Positions 36,373 to 44,540 of a DNA stretch of 64,000 nt are shown one piece after another (position 1 is the stretch's first letter; every line of letters starts with the position of its first letter). This DNA is from Actinopolymorpha pittospori. GTDB taxonomy: Bacteria; Actinomycetota; Actinomycetes; Propionibacteriales; Actinopolymorphaceae. Both the position numbers and the translations under genes were made by a program. The stretch is taken from the NCBI RefSeq assembly GCF_014873875.1, contig NZ_JADBEM010000001.1, positions 372,001 to 436,000 of the forward strand. The letters are read 5' to 3'. The notes below the pieces were generated by a model. The model did not search any database, was not told the origin of the DNA, and worked only from the letters and a program-made list of their open reading frames with translations.

Positions 36373-38312
36373 CACTCACCTCCCGCGTCGAGGGCGAGCA
36401 GGGCGTCCACCGCCGCCGCGTGCAGGTCCGGGGCAGTCACCGCCAGGTCGGCGAGGCTGGCGCCGGGTGCGACCGGGATCCTGGCCAGCACGCCGCCGAG
36501 GCGACGCAGGGACGCGTCCGGCAGCGCGGCCAGGCGCGCGACGACCTCGTCGGTGCCGCCGATGTCCGGGCGCACGGCGGCGAGCACACCGGCGAGGGTG
36601 ACCAGCCGGGCGGCCAGCGTGCCTGGGTTCACCGGCACACCGAGCCGGACCAGCGCGCTGACGGCCGCCAGGACCGCGGTCGCGTCGCCGGAGACCTCGC
36701 CGCCATCCGCGGAGGTGGTGCCCTGCGGTCCGTAGGCGAAGGCGATCTGGAGGATCGCCCGCCACTGCAGCCGGCGCAGGGTGTGGTCCGGGACGGCGAG
36801 GCGTTCCCCCCCGCGGACGGCGACCAGCAGCTCGATCGGGAGCCGCTGGAGGAACCGCTCCAGGTTGCGGACCGCCGGGCGGACGGCGAGGCCGGCCAGC
36901 CGGGCGGTGACCAGGAGTTGCGCCAGCGCCTCCCGGACGCGGGCCTGCTGCTGCGGCGAGCTGAACAGGCTCGTGATCGACTCGCCGAGCGCGGCGCCGG
37001 CCCGGATGAGTGCCGCGGCCGACTCCCGGGCCAGGGCCAGCATCTCCGCCGGCACGGTGGTGCCTTGCGGTCCGACCGCGACGCCGAGCAGCGCCTCCTC
37101 GTGCAGGCGGCGTGGGAGCAGGTCGAATCGGCGCAGCAAGACCGCCAGCGCACCGACGCTCAGCGGGCCCGGCTCCAGCGGGAACCGGGTGCCGACGTCG
37201 CGCAGCAGGTCGTACACCTCCGGGCTGGGATCGTCGAACAGCCGCCCGTGCAGGCCCGTCTCGCGCAGCGCGACGACCAGGGCGTCGAGGTAGGCGCCGC
37301 CGGTGGCAGCGGCGATGAGCTCCATCGCGGTACGGATCTGCTCCGCCCACGGGGTCGCCGCCAGCACCTCGGCCAGCCGGCGGGCCCGGTCGGCCGGCAG
37401 GAGCGGCGTGGACGGAGCATCGGCGAAGGGCAGTTCGGTCTCCGCGATCGAGCGCAGCCGGGTGAGCAGCGGGTGGTCGCCGACCGGACTCGGCACCTGG
37501 CCGCCGGCCGGTGCCGTCGTCCCGGCCTCGGCGGCGAGCTGGCGCAGCCATTCCACTCCGGACTCCCGGTCCGGCCACACCGGGCGCCGGTCCCGGGTGA
37601 TCAGGACGCGGATGCGGGAGCCCAGACCGTCGGCCGTGCCCGCGGACGCGAGCACGGCGTCCGGCAGCAGACCGGCGGACAGCTCGGCGGCGTCGACGGC
37701 CGGGTCTGTGGCGACCGTCCAGAACACGCCGGGCGGGCTCTCGATCACCGCGAACGAGCTGCCCGTGAACAGCACCAGTCCGAATTGGACGGCCAGCGTG
37801 AGGGTGCCGGAGACCGTGTGCCGGGGCGATCCGACCAGCACGGGCGCCGATCCGCGCAGCGTCGCGAGCGGCAGACCGTCGAACGGGCTGCCGCCCTCGA
37901 GGATCTCACCGGACGGGCCGATCGCGCCGGGCCCGATGATCCGCCGGCCGCCCGGCAGCGGTCGCCCGCCGCGGTCGAGCCGTCCGCCCGATGCGGAGAT
38001 CCTGCCGAGGGCTGATGCCGGCACGGCACTCGCCGGCATCGCCGGCGACCAGACCCCGGTCAGCGCACCGGCCGCCCGGGCCACCGCGGCCAGCAGGGCC
38101 TCGGCGAGCCGGGCGCGGTCGGGCTCGGCGATGTCCCCGCTGAACCCGACCGCCGACGGCGGATGCACGACCACGGCCCCGTCGGGCAGCGTCCGGCCCG
38201 CCTCGGCCAGCCGTGCTGCCACGGCGACCTCGACCGACTCGGCGAGCCGGGCCAACCGGTCGTCGCCGAGCCGGCCGACGACGGTGACCGTCACCGGGAC
38301 GTGGCAGCTCAA
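36372..38312 (-). CDS. Large helical protein in the tape-measure slot (646 aa)
   Basis: A 646-residue protein I cannot assign to a family. It lies between tube plus small ORF and Dit-like protein, the usual place for the tape measure. The N-terminal 60 residues (VPVTVTVVGRLGDDRLARLA, then a helix) resemble the 47-residue protein encoded just upstream, and beta-rich Gly segments follow to about 230. From about 280 it is Ala/Leu/Arg-rich helix (LAEVLAATPWAEQIRTAMEL, EALAQLLVTARLAGLAVRPA). No transmembrane run typical of tape measures stands out. TTG 38312 is a guess; CTG 38321 and GTG 38294 are alternatives. Tape measure is inference from position. Confidence 0.6.
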   Translation of the reverse strand: MSCHVPVTVTVVGRLGDDRLARLAESVEVAVAARLAEAGRTLPDGAVVVHPPSAVGFSGDIAEPDRARLAEALLAAVARAAGALTGVWSPAMPASAVPASALGRISASGGRLDRGGRPLPGGRRIIGPGAIGPSGEILEGGSPFDGLPLATLRGSAPVLVGSPRHTVSGTLTLAVQFGLVLFTGSSFAVIESPPGVFWTVATDPAVDAAELSAGLLPDAVLASAGTADGLGSRIRVLITRDRRPVWPDRESGVEWLRQLAAEAGTTAPAGGQVPSPVGDHPLLTRLRSIAETELPFADAPSTPLLPADRARRLAEVLAATPWAEQIRTAMELIAAATGGAYLDALVVALRETGLHGRLFDDPSPEVYDLLRDVGTRFPLEPGPLSVGALAVLLRRFDLLPRRLHEEALLGVAVGPQGTTVPAEMLALARESAAALIRAGAALGESITSLFSSPQQQARVREALAQLLVTARLAGLAVRPAVRNLERFLQRLPIELLVAVRGGERLAVPDHTLRRLQWRAILQIAFAYGPQGTTSADGGEVSGDATAVLAAVSALVRLGVPVNPGTLAARLVTLAGVLAAVRPDIGGTDEVVARLAALPDASLRRLGGVLARIPVAPGASLADLAVTAPDLHAAAVDALLALDAGGE

Positions 38313-38317
38313 GACGT

Positions 38318-38461
38318 TCAGCTCAGTGCCTCGTCCAGCTGTTGCCAGATCTGCTCCTCGACTTGCCACCGAACCTCCTCCCCGATGTCGCCGACCACGA
38401 CCACCTCGATCGGGAAGTGGTAGTGCACGGTGGTCGCCGGCAGGTCCTCGTCGTCGTCCAT
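38318..38461 (-). CDS. 47-residue conserved-looking protein between tube and large helical protein
   Basis: A small acidic protein: strand FPIEVVVVGDIGEE followed by a helix VRWQVEEQIWQQLDEAL. The same beta-strand/GDIG/helix pattern begins the next protein (VPVTVTVVGRLGDDRLARLA), so the two may share a domain or assemble together. In phage tails a small assembly chaperone commonly occupies this slot; that is inference. The ribosome site is weak, so expression may depend on coupling to the tube gene 14 bases upstream. Confidence 0.6.
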   Translation of the reverse strand: MDDDEDLPATTVHYHFPIEVVVVGDIGEEVRWQVEEQIWQQLDEALS

Positions 38462-38475
38462 CGCCGCGTGCCCGA

Positions 38476-38883
38476 TCAGACGTTCGCCGTGGGCACGACT
38501 TGCAGGCAGATGCCGCTGATGGTGGTCACCGGCGGCCCGCTCGGGGTCGTCTGGTTAGCCAGCGAGGTGATGAAGCAGTCGTTGAACTTCAGCGAGCTGA
38601 ACGTCCAGTCGTCGCCGGACTCCTGGGACGCCTCGATCGTGAACGGCTTCCGCTTCAGCGCGAGGTCGGTCAGCTTCGCCACCACCGGACCCGACGCCTG
38701 GACCTCCATCGTGAAGGTGAACGTGGCGGGCTGCGAGACGAACGCGACGTTGTCGCTCTCCAGCGAGTGCAGCGGGACCACCGGCACCGAGAACGTCGGG
38801 TTGAACTTGCTGATCGGCGTCACCGTCTCGTTGTCCACCTTCACGACGAGCTTGGTGTTCCAGTTGGTCGGTGGTGTGGTCAT
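38476..38883 (-). CDS. Contractile-tail inner tube protein
   Basis: A 135-residue protein directly after the sheath gene (seven-base gap, GAGGAAG upstream of ATG 38883). It has the beta-barrel pattern of gp19/Hcp-like tube subunits: KLVVKVDNETVTPISKFNP, then VSQPATFTFTMEVQASGPVV, KRKPFTIEASQESGDDWTFS and the closing strand VTTISGICLQVVP. Hexamers stack into the channel expelled on contraction. The assignment rests on size, gene order and strand pattern. Confidence 0.78.
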   Translation of the reverse strand: MTTPPTNWNTKLVVKVDNETVTPISKFNPTFSVPVVPLHSLESDNVAFVSQPATFTFTMEVQASGPVVAKLTDLALKRKPFTIEASQESGDDWTFSSLKFNDCFITSLANQTTPSGPPVTTISGICLQVVPTANV

Positions 38884-38890
38884 GGCTTCC

Positions 38891-40000
38891 TCACTTGAAG
38901 ACGAGGTCGATGTGCAGCCGGTGGATGGCACCGGCGTAGACGACCGACACGACGATGTCGAGGTTGCGATCCGCCCGGTGCTGCTGGATCTGCAGGAGCT
39001 CGGACGGCGAGAGCGTGACCGGGTCCTTGTCGAAAAGGACGAGCAGCGGGATGTGGATCCTGAAGTCCTCGATGACCTGCCGGGTCACCAGCGGCGCGAG
39101 GACGGACTGCACGATCGTCTCGATGCCTCGCAGCCCGGACCGGCTCACCCGCAGCGTGCCGATCGCTCGGACGAGCGCCGCCTTGATGCGGAAGTTGACG
39201 TCGTCGATCGTGCGGACGATGTCGATGTACTTCTTGTTGGCGCCCGGGTTCGCCGTGTAGCCCTCGCCGAGGAAGTTGGCGCGGCCCGGGATCAGCACCG
39301 GGCTGGTCACCCAGTTGATCGACGCCGTGTTGAACGTGTCGATCTCGGTGTCGGAGAACACCGCGGACTGGTTGATCGCGATCGGCTTGAGCACCATCGA
39401 GACGTGCGGCTGGTAGCCGGCGATCACGCCCGCAGCCGCGGCGGCCCCGTCGTCCGTCGCGGACTTGTGGGCGATCAGGAACATCCGCTCGTTCTTCACG
39501 TCGCCCGTGTTGAGCGCGGCCGCGGCACCCGCGGCCAGCGCCGGGTCGAGCGCGGCCACCCCGATGCGCTCCTTGCCATCGCCGCCGGTGTTCGACACCG
39601 ACGAGACGTGGTCGGCAAGCTTGCCGATCGTGGCCGAGTTGGCCGTGTTCAGCGGCAGATTGGCCAGCACGACGATCTGGACGTCGAGGTTCGCGACGGC
39701 AGCCAGGCCGGCGTCCCAGTCCGGCGTCGTCGCGGCCACCTGCACGCCCCACACCCGGGTCGGCGGCGGCGTCTGCTTGAACGCCGTCCGGATCGCGGCG
39801 GCCAGGTCGGTGAAGGTTCCCGGCGTGCCCGACGGGTACGCGGTCACTGCGTCCGCCGGGTTGGTGAACTCCTTCGGCGCCGACGCGACCGTGCCGGTCC
39901 CGCCCTTGCCGACGATCGCGATGTCGCCGAAGGCCCGGGTGGCGGGGACGAACAGGTCACTGATCGCCGTGACGTCGATGTACGTGACCGGCATCGTCAT
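38891..40000 (-). CDS. Contractile tail sheath protein
   Basis: A 369-residue sheath subunit. N-terminal VTYIDVTAISDLFVPATRAF, then the protruding domain (TRVWGVQVAATTP, VQIVVLANLP). The conserved C-terminal sheath domain is VSMVLKPIAINQSAVFSDTE, GANKKYIDIVRTIDDVNFRI, SRSGLRGIETIVQSVLAPLV and LDIVVSVVYAGAIHRLHIDL, where the terminal strand exchange occurs. At 369 residues it is a compact form compared with T4 gp18. It is the only sheath gene here, unlike Afp/PVC systems with several. ATG 40000 overlaps the previous stop. Confidence 0.88.
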   Translation of the reverse strand: MTMPVTYIDVTAISDLFVPATRAFGDIAIVGKGGTGTVASAPKEFTNPADAVTAYPSGTPGTFTDLAAAIRTAFKQTPPPTRVWGVQVAATTPDWDAGLAAVANLDVQIVVLANLPLNTANSATIGKLADHVSSVSNTGGDGKERIGVAALDPALAAGAAAALNTGDVKNERMFLIAHKSATDDGAAAAAGVIAGYQPHVSMVLKPIAINQSAVFSDTEIDTFNTASINWVTSPVLIPGRANFLGEGYTANPGANKKYIDIVRTIDDVNFRIKAALVRAIGTLRVSRSGLRGIETIVQSVLAPLVTRQVIEDFRIHIPLLVLFDKDPVTLSPSELLQIQQHRADRNLDIVVSVVYAGAIHRLHIDLVFK

Positions 40001-40173
40001 CGCCTCCCGCGATACTGCGCGATCAGCCGGCCCCGGAGCTCTTCCAGCTCGGCGGGATCGGGTGGGGCCTGCTCCTGCTCCTCGGCGGCGGCCGCCGGCT
40101 CCGGTTCCTCGGCCGGCTTCCGGCGCCGTTGCCGCTCGGCCGCGCCTGGTGTCGCGGCATCCTTGTCCGGCAT
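39997..40173 (-). CDS. 58-residue charged protein upstream of the sheath gene
   Basis: GAGAGGAG seven bases before ATG 40173 and an ATGA overlap with the sheath gene make this a real gene. The product is Lys/Arg-rich at first (AAERQRRRKPAEEPEPAAAA), then Glu/Pro/Ala-rich, and ends with the helix ELEELRGRLIAQYRGRR. It is probably disordered with one helix. No family is known to me; coupling suggests an assembly or targeting role for the sheath. Confidence 0.7.
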   Translation of the reverse strand: MPDKDAATPGAAERQRRRKPAEEPEPAAAAEEQEQAPPDPAELEELRGRLIAQYRGRR

Positions 40174-40186
40174 GCGGGATCTCCTC

Positions 40187-41008
40187 TCAGACCGTCTCGA
40201 ACGCGGCCACGACGTTGTCGGCGCCGAACAGCGCCTCGATCTGGGTTCGGGTGGCGGTGTCGGCGCCGATTGCGCCGTCCGGGAAGACGGCCAGCCAGGC
40301 GCTGGCCCCCAGCACGGCACCGCCCTCGTACTCGGCGCGGGTCGGCTGCGCCGCGTCCAGCGCCCGGCGGGTGCGGGTCAGCCGGCGCAGCGCCTCCATC
40401 AGGTCGAGCGTGGGGAAGAACAACGTGGAGATCCGCAGCCGGTAGGTGCGCAGCACCGACGGGTCGTCCGGGTCGTACACCGGCGGGTCGGCGTAGTGCA
40501 GTTTGAAGAGCTGGGGGAAGCGGCCCTGCAGTTCCGGGTACGTGTGCACGCCGGAGGCCGCCATCAGCGCAGGCAGGTCGAGGAACTCGAACCGGGCCAC
40601 GAAGTCCGGCTCACTCAGGGCCGAGACGTCCTCGGCGGCGACGCCCGCGAGCAGCGCCGCGCTGGAGGACACCCTGACCCGGACGACCGCGTCGATCATC
40701 AGGTCGAGCCAGAGGGTGTCGGCGAGCGCCGGCAGTTCAACGCTGAGCTGCGTCCGGCTGCCCGGCGACGGACTCAGCTGGTCGAGGATGCCGTCGGCGC
40801 GGGCCGGCTCGACGACCGGCACTTGGAACCTGGTCGCCGACACGGTGACCTCGTCGACCGCCTCGACCTCGAGCAGCTCGGGCCGGTAGACGCCGGCCAG
40901 CAGGGCCCGGATCCGCTGCTTGCCGGTGTCGGCCGGCGGTACGAGCAGCGCCTCGACATCGGCCGGATCCACGAAGCGGACCATGAGCTGGTCGGTGAAA
41001 CTGGTCAT
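40187..41008 (-). CDS. First protein of the tail-like operon, function unknown (273 aa)
   Basis: A 273-residue soluble protein with no family I can name. It mixes strands and helices, with repeated VEAVDEVTVSATRFQVPVVE, LMIDAVVRVRVSSSAALL and YRLRISTLFFPTLDLMEALR. AAGGGTGGGTGAAG upstream of ATG 41008 is a good ribosome site and no gene on this strand immediately precedes it, so the operon promoter should lie in 41009-41105. Being next to the sheath it may be a tail terminator/cap or a regulator; neither is shown by the sequence. Confidence 0.65.
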   Translation of the reverse strand: MTSFTDQLMVRFVDPADVEALLVPPADTGKQRIRALLAGVYRPELLEVEAVDEVTVSATRFQVPVVEPARADGILDQLSPSPGSRTQLSVELPALADTLWLDLMIDAVVRVRVSSSAALLAGVAAEDVSALSEPDFVARFEFLDLPALMAASGVHTYPELQGRFPQLFKLHYADPPVYDPDDPSVLRTYRLRISTLFFPTLDLMEALRRLTRTRRALDAAQPTRAEYEGGAVLGASAWLAVFPDGAIGADTATRTQIEALFGADNVVAAFETV

Positions 41009-41105
41009 ACTTCACCCACCCTTCTGGTCGCGTTGCGCAAGCCGCTCAGCCCGCGCCCCGGCCACCCACCGCGGCCGCGACTTCTGTGGAGGCCGGCGCT
41101 GTGAA

Positions 41106-41267
41106 TCAATCGTCGACCTTCGCAATGCTCGCACGGGGCCAGGAACATTCGAGGAAAATGCCCGACCTCTTGCCCGATGGTGCATCGGGAGTGCCCGCAA
41201 GAATCGCACCGACCAAGGCGATCCCCTTAACCCCACCACCTTCGAGGACCAAATCAGCGAACAACAC
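41106..41267 (-). pseudogene. Patatin-like phospholipase N-terminal fragment
   Basis: A 53-codon frame from GTG 41267 (GGAAGGGAAACC before it) begins LFADLVLEGGGVKGIALVGA, the unmistakable first strand and oxyanion glycine loop (GGGxKG) of bacterial patatin-like phospholipases. The GTSAG nucleophile segment never arrives: after about 22 residues the sequence becomes unrelated and stops at 41106. It lies just upstream of, and on the same strand as, the tail-like operon. Confidence 0.65.
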
Positions 41268-41514
41268 GGTTTCCCTTCCTGCCTTCAGCGCATGTGCCCG
41301 TGAGAATGAGCCTCGCTCTGCAGGCTGTCAAGGTCCCCCACTGCCCAGCGTGCAGACACGCGCAGGGCTTCGTGCGGTGCCAGCTCGTCGGCATTGAGTG
41401 ATTGAGTGAGGGTGCTTGGCGCGGCGAGATCTGGTACTGCGACGACTAGATGATTGGCAGCGAGGAGCCAGCAGGCGCCAACCGGCGCGCTCGTGCCGGG
41501 TTCGCGTGGGTTGT
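41268..41514. other. No gene seen
   Basis: Short junction segment between the patatin fragment and a phosphotransferase fragment. Confidence 0.4.
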
Positions 41515-41915
41515 CTGCGGACGTAGATGCGGCTCTGGTCGAGGTGGACGACCCTGGGGACCTCGTCGCCTTCAGCAACGGCGACGGCGGCGCGAACAAC
41601 TGTCTCGTGGACGCCGACGGTGGGGATGGGCGCCTCATCAACTTCGAGCACGCATGCTGGCGCCATGCTCTCCTAGACGCCGCGGCGCTGCGCGTCCCAG
41701 GCTCAATGTGGATGACGGTCGCCGACCCGGTGCCGCTCGGCGTCGAGGCCACCTATCGCGAGGCTGCCGGTGCTGGACTGCCGGCTGTGCTCGACGATAA
41801 GCGGTACGGGTTTGGGCTCGCCGCCGCATGTGCCATCAACGCGATCGAGACGCTCCAGCGCTTCGACAAGCTCGACGGCCGCGAGCCCGGACACCACAGT
41901 CGCCCCCAGCTCCCG
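41515..41915 (+). pseudogene. APH-type phosphotransferase/kinase fragment
   Basis: The plus strand gives SNGDGGANNCLVDADGG, LINFEHACWRHALLDAAALR, VPGSMWMTVADP and GFGLAAACAINAIETLQRFD. This pattern matches an APH-fold kinase from its catalytic loop (normally HGDxxxxN) to the end. The loop has NGDGGANN and the metal-binding DFE/DWE is NFE, so key residues are lost. The N-lobe is missing and the 3' end is cut by the IS5 remnant. Confidence 0.6.
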
Positions 41916-41924
41916 ACCTGTTCT

Positions 41925-42350
41925 CCGGCAAGGCCGGCTACGGCGGGATGAACATCCAGATCGCCGCCACCATGGACGGAACACTGGTCGGCGTCGGCGC
42001 CACACCGGTACACGGTGCCCGCCACGACGCCCACGCCTACTCCGCGTCCGGACTCGCAGAGACACTCACTAACATCCACACCCTCGCCGACCTCGGCTAC
42101 ATCGGAGTCGACGGCATCGACATCACCCCGATCAGAAAACCCGCCAACGGCGAACTTCACCAAACCCAGGCCGACTTCAACACCCAGCTGTCCAAAATCC
42201 GCACCACCGTAGAACACGCCATCGCACACCTCAAAACATGGCGAATGCTCAGCGAAGAAGGCGGCCGCTACCGGCCACCAATAATCAAATACACCAGCAT
42301 GCTGAAAGCCGTCACCGGCCTATTCTTCTTCAGCACTTACAGTATGAATA
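41925..42350 (+). pseudogene. IS5-family transposase C-terminal fragment
   Basis: Reads LFSGKAGYGGMNIQIAATMD, ATPVHGARHDAHAY, ADLGYIGVDGIDITPIRKPA, KIRTTVEHAIAHLKTWRM, the second half of an IS5-group DDE transposase with its final Glu. The N-terminal domain and left end are missing. Its right end also cuts the C-terminus of the phosphotransferase gene on the other strand. Confidence 0.8.
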
Positions 42351-43179
42351 AGCCCCAGGAATGGAGATCTGGCTCGACCCGGGCTGCGGCTACGAGATCC
42401 CACCAGCCACGATCAGTCAACCGTACGCCGATCTGTGCCTCATACGCTTCCAGGACCAGATCGCCGGCGTCCAGCCCGAGCACCAGCGCGACGTTTAGTC
42501 GACAGAAGGACACCTCGGACGCTGGGTGACCCGCCGCTGCGAGGGTCCAGTCCACGACCCCGCTGAGTCGGTCGCCAACAAACAGCGTGTTGTGCGGGGC
42601 GAAGTCGTTGTGGATCAGCGTTTTCGGACCCATCTCGGATCGGGCCGGCTGGTCGCGAACGAGGCCCCACATCGTCGCGCTTGGGCTTTGATCGTGCAGG
42701 TCGGGGCACTCCTCGGAGAGCGCACTGAGCACGAGCCCGGTCGCATCGGGAAGCCCATCGTCGAGGGCCTGCGGCGAAGTGTCGTGGATCGTCGCCATCG
42801 TCCGAGCCAGCCCGGCGGCAAGGGTTCGCGGATCGCCGGGGACTTCACGACTACCGTCCATGAACTCAGTGAGCACGCTCGGCGTGCCGCAATGCTCACC
42901 TCTCCGATCAACGGCGACCAACCCCGGTGCCGCCACCGAGGTGAGCTTCAGGGCGCGAAGCACCTCCGCTTCCCGACAGGCCAACGCGATCGCGCTGTCG
43001 GGCGAGCCCTTGTCGAGGTAACGACGCATCACGACTGGCTTGCCTCGCTCGGGCACCAGCACGTCGATGGTGCTGTCCATACCGCCGGTGAGTGCTCGCA
43101 CCGAACGGATCGGACTGCCGAGGACCTCGGATACCCATCCGACGGCACTCTCGGGTAGGGCCTGCTGCTTACGGCACAT
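42337..43179 (-). CDS. APH-family phosphotransferase, 3' end cut by IS5 remnant
   Basis: A 280-residue APH/choline-kinase-fold protein. The N-lobe includes VRALTGGMDSTIDVLV and VVMRRYLD (Lys replaced by Arg at the ATP-binding position). The catalytic Brenner loop is IHNDFAPHNTLF and the metal site GVVDWTLA. It would phosphorylate a hydroxyl of an antibiotic or metabolite; the substrate is unknown. ATG 43179 has AGCAGG upstream; ATG 43206 is possible. The last nine residues come from the IS5 sequence, so some tens of native residues are lost; activity is doubtful but not excluded. Confidence 0.65.
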   Translation of the reverse strand: MCRKQQALPESAVGWVSEVLGSPIRSVRALTGGMDSTIDVLVPERGKPVVMRRYLDKGSPDSAIALACREAEVLRALKLTSVAAPGLVAVDRRGEHCGTPSVLTEFMDGSREVPGDPRTLAAGLARTMATIHDTSPQALDDGLPDATGLVLSALSEECPDLHDQSPSATMWGLVRDQPARSEMGPKTLIHNDFAPHNTLFVGDRLSGVVDWTLAAAGHPASEVSFCRLNVALVLGLDAGDLVLEAYEAQIGVRLTDRGWWDLVAAARVEPDLHSWGLFIL

Positions 43180-43209
43180 CTCGCCTGCTCTCGACACATC
43201 TCTCATGAG

Positions 43210-43560
43210 AAGCCATCCGGGCCATTGCCTGTGACCGCAAGGGCTACGTCGTCACGGCAGGTCATCCGACGCGTTAGCAGCCGCTGGGTCTGTTCGGTGA
43301 TCTGTTGGTGCAGCGCGAGCTCTTTGCCCTGATCCCAGGTCAACGTCCGGCGGAGCCAGGCCGGGAGGACACCCAACGCTGTCGTGATGCCTTCGCGCAT
43401 CGCGTCCGCGGTCGGCCTGCCGTTAGGAACGTGAACGAGTATTAGGTAGCGGGTGCGTCGCTCGACGAGCGTGCCGATCGCGGACCGGTTCCCGGCGCCC
43501 ATGATGCAGTCGCCCTCCCAATGGCACTCTTCGGGGTCCAGCGCGTACACGCCGTGTCCG
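43210..43560 (-). pseudogene. IS30-family transposase fragment
   Basis: Reads CHWEGDCIMGAGNRSAIGTL, VERRTRYLILVHVP and LRRTLTWDQGKELALH, matching the first two acidic regions of the IS30 DDE domain (HWEGD, TWDQG). The HTH part and the last Glu region are absent; the sequence after WDQG diverges. Confidence 0.75.
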
Positions 43561-43628
43561 TGTCATGCCGGGGTGCGACAGGTCACGACTCCACAAGTTC
43601 CTCAGCGTGCTGTTCCACCCATGCGATC

Positions 43629-44397
43629 TCAAGCGCCCCCCTCGTCGAGCAAGCCGCGTCGAGCGAGCTCCACCTCCCACGCAGAACCGTCGTCGGCGGC
43701 CTTCGACATGTGTTCCAGAAGTTCCCGGGTCCGCTCGATCCCCGCGTACACGATGCCAATGTCAGGTTCGAGCCCGTACGCGTCGAGCAGCAGGCGAAAC
43801 CGGCGCGCCTTCTCGGCGATGCCGGTCGGGAGTCCGATTGCTCGGCACTTCTCGTCACGAAAAAACGGCACCCAGCGCCACGCGGCGAACCCGAGGTCCC
43901 AAGCGCGAGGCCCCGGCGCCGCGGTGTCCCAATCGATGAACCCCACCGGCACACCCGACCGAAAGACGGTGTTCCACGGGAAGAGTTCGTTGTGACAGAC
44001 AGTCTCAACAGGCTGCCGGGGCTCGAACAGCCACTCACGGCCGGCCCACGGGAACGTTGCGGCAGCATCGTGATACGCACGGAGGAGCCCGCCGAGTTGC
44101 ACGAGCACCTCGTCACGCCAGACGAAGTCTGGGAGACGAATGTCGAAGCGGGCCCCCTTGGTCCGGGATGAAGGTCTCGCCTCCCCCGACCTCTCCTTCG
44201 ATGTAGGTCAGCACCTCTCGCCCTTGATCGTCAAAGCCCAGCGCACCCGGCGCGCCAGCAAACCCTTCACGCTCGAGGTGCCGCAGCAGATCAAGGACGG
44301 CAGGAGACCACGAGTTACCTGTACGCCGAACTGTCTGACCGACTCGAACGCGGACTCTGTGAGACCCGGCGACGAGGGGAATCTCTGGCTCAACCAT
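43629..44397 (-). pseudogene. APH-family phosphotransferase with one-base frameshift
   Basis: The N-lobe (VEPEIPLVAGSHRVRVRVGQ, LLRHLEREGFAGAP, VLTYIEGEV) is in one frame and the C-lobe (VLVQLGGLLRAYHDAAATFP, VCHNELFPWNTVF, GFIDWDTAAPGPRAWDLGFA) in another. The break lies at a G/C run near 44150. The catalytic loop has Glu where the family has Asp (HNE instead of HND or HGD), so even the unbroken ancestor may have been weak, or it belongs to a variant branch. A sequencing error at the homopolymer could also explain the shift. Confidence 0.7.
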
Positions 44398-44540
44398 GCG
44401 TGCGGGTGGCTCCTCTTCTGCAGATCTACGTGCCACACGTGGCGGCCACGTCTCGGTGATAGCGGTCAACCACGATCAGTTCGTCCGCCCTGCCCCGCGC
44501 GCCGGGCCACGCTGAGCGTGAGCGCACACCTTCTCAACTA

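Noticed and set aside
25506..41008. Calling the tail-like cluster a complete prophage
   Set aside because: No capsid, portal, terminase, head-completion, lysis or phage-replication gene is seen, and the nearest integrase is a remnant 7 kb away beyond several IS elements.
38342..41104. 920-codon plus-strand open frame across the sheath/tube genes
   Set aside because: It is antisense to well-supported tail genes; its Asp/Arg/Val-rich translation is the usual shadow of high-GC coding DNA, with no ribosome site or family match.
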